Shown here piece by piece: positions 7,112-8,734 of a stretch of 8,734 nt of DNA. Within the stretch, counting starts at the first letter, position 1; each line of letters starts with the position of its first letter. The stretch lies in NCBI GenBank assembly GCA_030149995.1, contig JASLGV010000404.1, forward strand, positions 1 through 8,734, given 5' to 3'. The notes under the pieces are model-generated. The model was not told where the DNA came from and did no database searches. It saw nothing but the letters and a program-made list of their open reading frames with translations. The stretch is from Pedobacter sp. (GTDB taxonomy: Bacteria; Bacteroidota; Bacteroidia; Sphingobacteriales; Sphingobacteriaceae). The position numbers and the translations under genes were made by a program.

Positions 7112-8128
7112 ATGCTTCAGATTCAGGAAAATATTTCACTCAAACCTTATAATTCATTTGGTATTGATGTTAAGGCGCGTTTCTTTGTTGAGATTCGTAC
7201 CGAAACGGATTTAACCGATTTATTTGATGTAGAAGAACTGAAAAAATATCCCCGTCTGGTTGTTGGTGGTGGGAGCAATGTACTTTTTACAAAAGATTAC
7301 GAAGGACTTATCATCAAAATCAGTATAAAAGGTATAGAGGCTCAAGTTGCTGAAGATCATATCCAAGTGGTAGCTGGTGCCGGCGAAGTATGGAACGACC
7401 TGGTGAACTATGCGGTTTTAAACGGATTTGCCGGGCTCGAAAACCTCAGTCTTATTCCAGGTACGGTAGGGGCTTCGCCTGTTCAGAATATTGGTGCTTA
7501 TGGAGTAGAATTAAAAGATGTGTTTGAAAGCTGCCGTGCTTTTGAAATAGAAACAGGTCTTATCAAAACTTTCGATCGTGCTGCTTGCCAGTTTGGCTAC
7601 CGTGAAAGTATATTTAAGGGTGCTTTAAAAAATAAATACATCATTACTTCTGTTCAGTTCAGCTTAAGTAAGCAGGCTGCCATTAATACTTCGTACGGTG
7701 CAATAGAAACCGCATTAAAGGCACGGGGAATAGAACAGCCGGGTATTGCAGATGTATCGGCTGTTGTGTCGGAGATCCGGGTAAGTAAATTACCGGATCC
7801 TTCTACCATTGGTAATGCAGGCAGTTTTTTTAAAAATCCGGTAATTGAAAAAGATTTATTTTCCGCAATAGCAGCGGAGCATCCTGAAGTGGTTAATTAT
7901 CCAGCCGCCGATGGAAAAGTTAAATTAGCCGCTGGCTGGTTAATTGAGCAATGCGGCTGGAAAGGTAAAGTGGTCGGTCATACAGGAACCTGGAAAAACC
8001 AGGCATTGGTACTGGTCAATCATGGAGGGGCAACGGGAACAGAAGTGTATAGTTTATCAGAACAGATCATAGACAGTGTGCAGAAAACTTTCGGGGTTAC
8101 TTTAGAGCGGGAAGTAAATATTGTGTGA
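7112..8128 (+). CDS. murB: UDP-N-acetylenolpyruvoylglucosamine reductase (MurB)
   Basis: Cytoplasmic FAD enzyme that uses NADPH to reduce UDP-GlcNAc-enolpyruvate to UDP-N-acetylmuramate, the second committed step of peptidoglycan precursor synthesis. At 338 aa it matches the E. coli (type I) form of about 342 aa. The FAD-binding part shows NSFGID (14-19), VGGGSNVLF (51-59) and SLIPGTVGASPVQNIGAYG (113-131). Catalytic residues are visible: R164 in YRESIFK (E. coli R159), S238 in GNAGSFFKNP (E. coli S229), and E334 in LEREV (E. coli E325). Y195 in NTSYGAIE corresponds to the type I substrate-loop tyrosine (E. coli Y190). KLAAGWLIEQCGWKG (272-286) is the usual C-terminal domain motif. The ATG start gives the normal short N-terminus before the FAD domain. 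It is an essential housekeeping gene lying between crtZ and an ECF sigma factor, all on the plus strand. Confidence 0.97.
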   Translation: MLQIQENISLKPYNSFGIDVKARFFVEIRTETDLTDLFDVEELKKYPRLVVGGGSNVLFTKDYEGLIIKISIKGIEAQVAEDHIQVVAGAGEVWNDLVNYAVLNGFAGLENLSLIPGTVGASPVQNIGAYGVELKDVFESCRAFEIETGLIKTFDRAACQFGYRESIFKGALKNKYIITSVQFSLSKQAAINTSYGAIETALKARGIEQPGIADVSAVVSEIRVSKLPDPSTIGNAGSFFKNPVIEKDLFSAIAAEHPEVVNYPAADGKVKLAAGWLIEQCGWKGKVVGHTGTWKNQALVLVNHGGATGTEVYSLSEQIIDSVQKTFGVTLEREVNIV

Positions 8129-8262
8129 CGAAAGTTGGCTGAAAAAGGCCTCGGTGGTTTTATGAGTGCTTAATGCTTTTTTGGTATCATGTTTGTTTGG
8201 TTATGGAAGTTGTTGCAAAGCAATGGCATGCGTTCATTTCATTTACCATAAAGCTAAACATC

Positions 8263-8734
8263 ATGACAAAATTTGAATTTAATCACCTTGTAAATCATCA
8301 CGCCGTATCGCTTAGATCTTATGCATTAAATTTCACAAAAGATGCCGAAGATGCCAATGATCTGGTTCAGGATACAATGCTGAAAGCGATTACTTATTAC
8401 AACAAGTTTAAGGAAGGCACCAATTTAAAAGGTTGGTTATTTACCATCATGAAAAATACTTTTATCAATAATTATCGCAGATTGGTAAAAACGAACACAT
8501 TGATTACACAAAGCGAAGATATTTCTTCTGCAAACTTATCATACAGTGCTTCTAAAAATGAAGCTGAAAGTAAATTTGTACTGGGCGATATTAACCGCGC
8601 CTTATCTATGCTGCCGGAAGAATACTATGTACCTTTTATCCGTTATTTTGAAGGCTATAAATACCACGAAATTGCCGATATCTTACAAATTCCAATCGGA
8701 ACTGTTAAAACGCGTATTCATGTTGCAAGAGGGA
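8263..8734 (+). CDS. ECF-type RNA polymerase sigma factor, 3' end cut by window edge
   Basis: Small sigma-70 family protein that directs RNA polymerase to a limited set of promoters. The window holds 157 residues without a stop; such proteins are usually about 165-190 aa, so little is missing. Region 2 spans about residues 10-75, with DANDLVQDTMLKA (30-42, core binding) and GWLFTIMKNTFINNYRR (57-73, -10 recognition). A linker of about 30 residues follows, then region 4 from about 108, with ALSMLPEEYYVPFIRYFEGY and the helix-turn-helix YHEIADILQIPIGTVKTRIH. ATG 8263 is chosen because MTKFEFNHLV is the natural family N-terminus; an in-frame ATG at 8203 would add 20 residues of unlikely character. 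The 134 bases between murB and this gene show no clear promoter or terminator. No anti-sigma gene is visible. Similar sigma factors stand at the head of carotenoid (crtI-crtB) clusters in Sphingobacteriaceae, which fits the nearby crtZ, but this link is inferred from recollection and position. Confidence 0.92.
   Translation, partial: MTKFEFNHLVNHHAVSLRSYALNFTKDAEDANDLVQDTMLKAITYYNKFKEGTNLKGWLFTIMKNTFINNYRRLVKTNTLITQSEDISSANLSYSASKNEAESKFVLGDINRALSMLPEEYYVPFIRYFEGYKYHEIADILQIPIGTVKTRIHVARG

Noticed and set aside
8203..8262. Upstream in-frame ATG extending the sigma factor by 20 residues
   Set aside because: The added residues do not fit the start of sigma region 2 in this family; MTKFEFNHLV from 8263 does.
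8129..8262. Possible terminator or sigma-specific promoter between murB and the sigma factor gene
   Set aside because: No good hairpin with a T-tract and no TAnnTTTG match was found; TTGC-AAA-GCAA at 8213-8223 is too short to interpret.
1..8734. CRISPR arrays, tRNA or rRNA genes, insertion sequences, phage genes, defence systems
   Set aside because: No regularly spaced repeats, no cloverleaf or conserved rRNA stretches, no transposase, integrase or defence-protein motifs seen on either strand.

Overview
The window looks like chromosomal DNA of a member of the Bacteroidota, probably of the Sphingobacteriaceae (Pedobacter/Mucilaginibacter type). This is inferred from protein flavour, from A-rich leaders without Shine-Dalgarno sequences, from TAnnTTTG-type -7 promoter elements, and from a flavobacterial/sphingobacterial-style carotenoid hydroxylase and small ECF sigma factor. 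No sequence search was possible.

Left two thirds (1-6413, minus strand): a four-gene operon read right to left. It contains a TetR-family regulator (6413-5808), a TolC-like outer-membrane factor (5735-4407), a periplasmic adaptor/membrane fusion protein (4327-3260) and an RND inner-membrane pump (3141 to beyond base 1; 1047 codons are present and only the extreme C-terminus is missing). The gaps are 72, 79 and 118 bases. Together these encode a complete tripartite drug/solvent-type efflux machine with its own likely repressor as the first gene.

Middle (6414-6576): a 163-base AT-rich divergent intergenic region. It holds a plausible tetR promoter and several small inverted and direct repeats that are candidate TetR operators.

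Right third (6577-8734, plus strand): a beta-carotene 3-hydroxylase (crtZ), a small hairpin, murB (UDP-N-acetylenolpyruvoylglucosamine reductase, complete, all three catalytic residues visible), and an ECF sigma factor cut by the right edge. A CrtZ and a stand-alone small ECF sigma factor on the same strand suggest the edge of a carotenoid pigment locus, with murB lying between them. That link is an inference.

No RNA genes, insertion sequences, CRISPR arrays, phage genes or attachment sites were seen. All six genes belong to recognisable families. I do not see a clearly undescribed system. The points most worth checking are the regulatory repeats in the tetR/crtZ divergence region, the structured gaps inside the efflux operon, the degenerate TolC-contact motif of the adaptor, and the carotenoid context of crtZ and the sigma factor.
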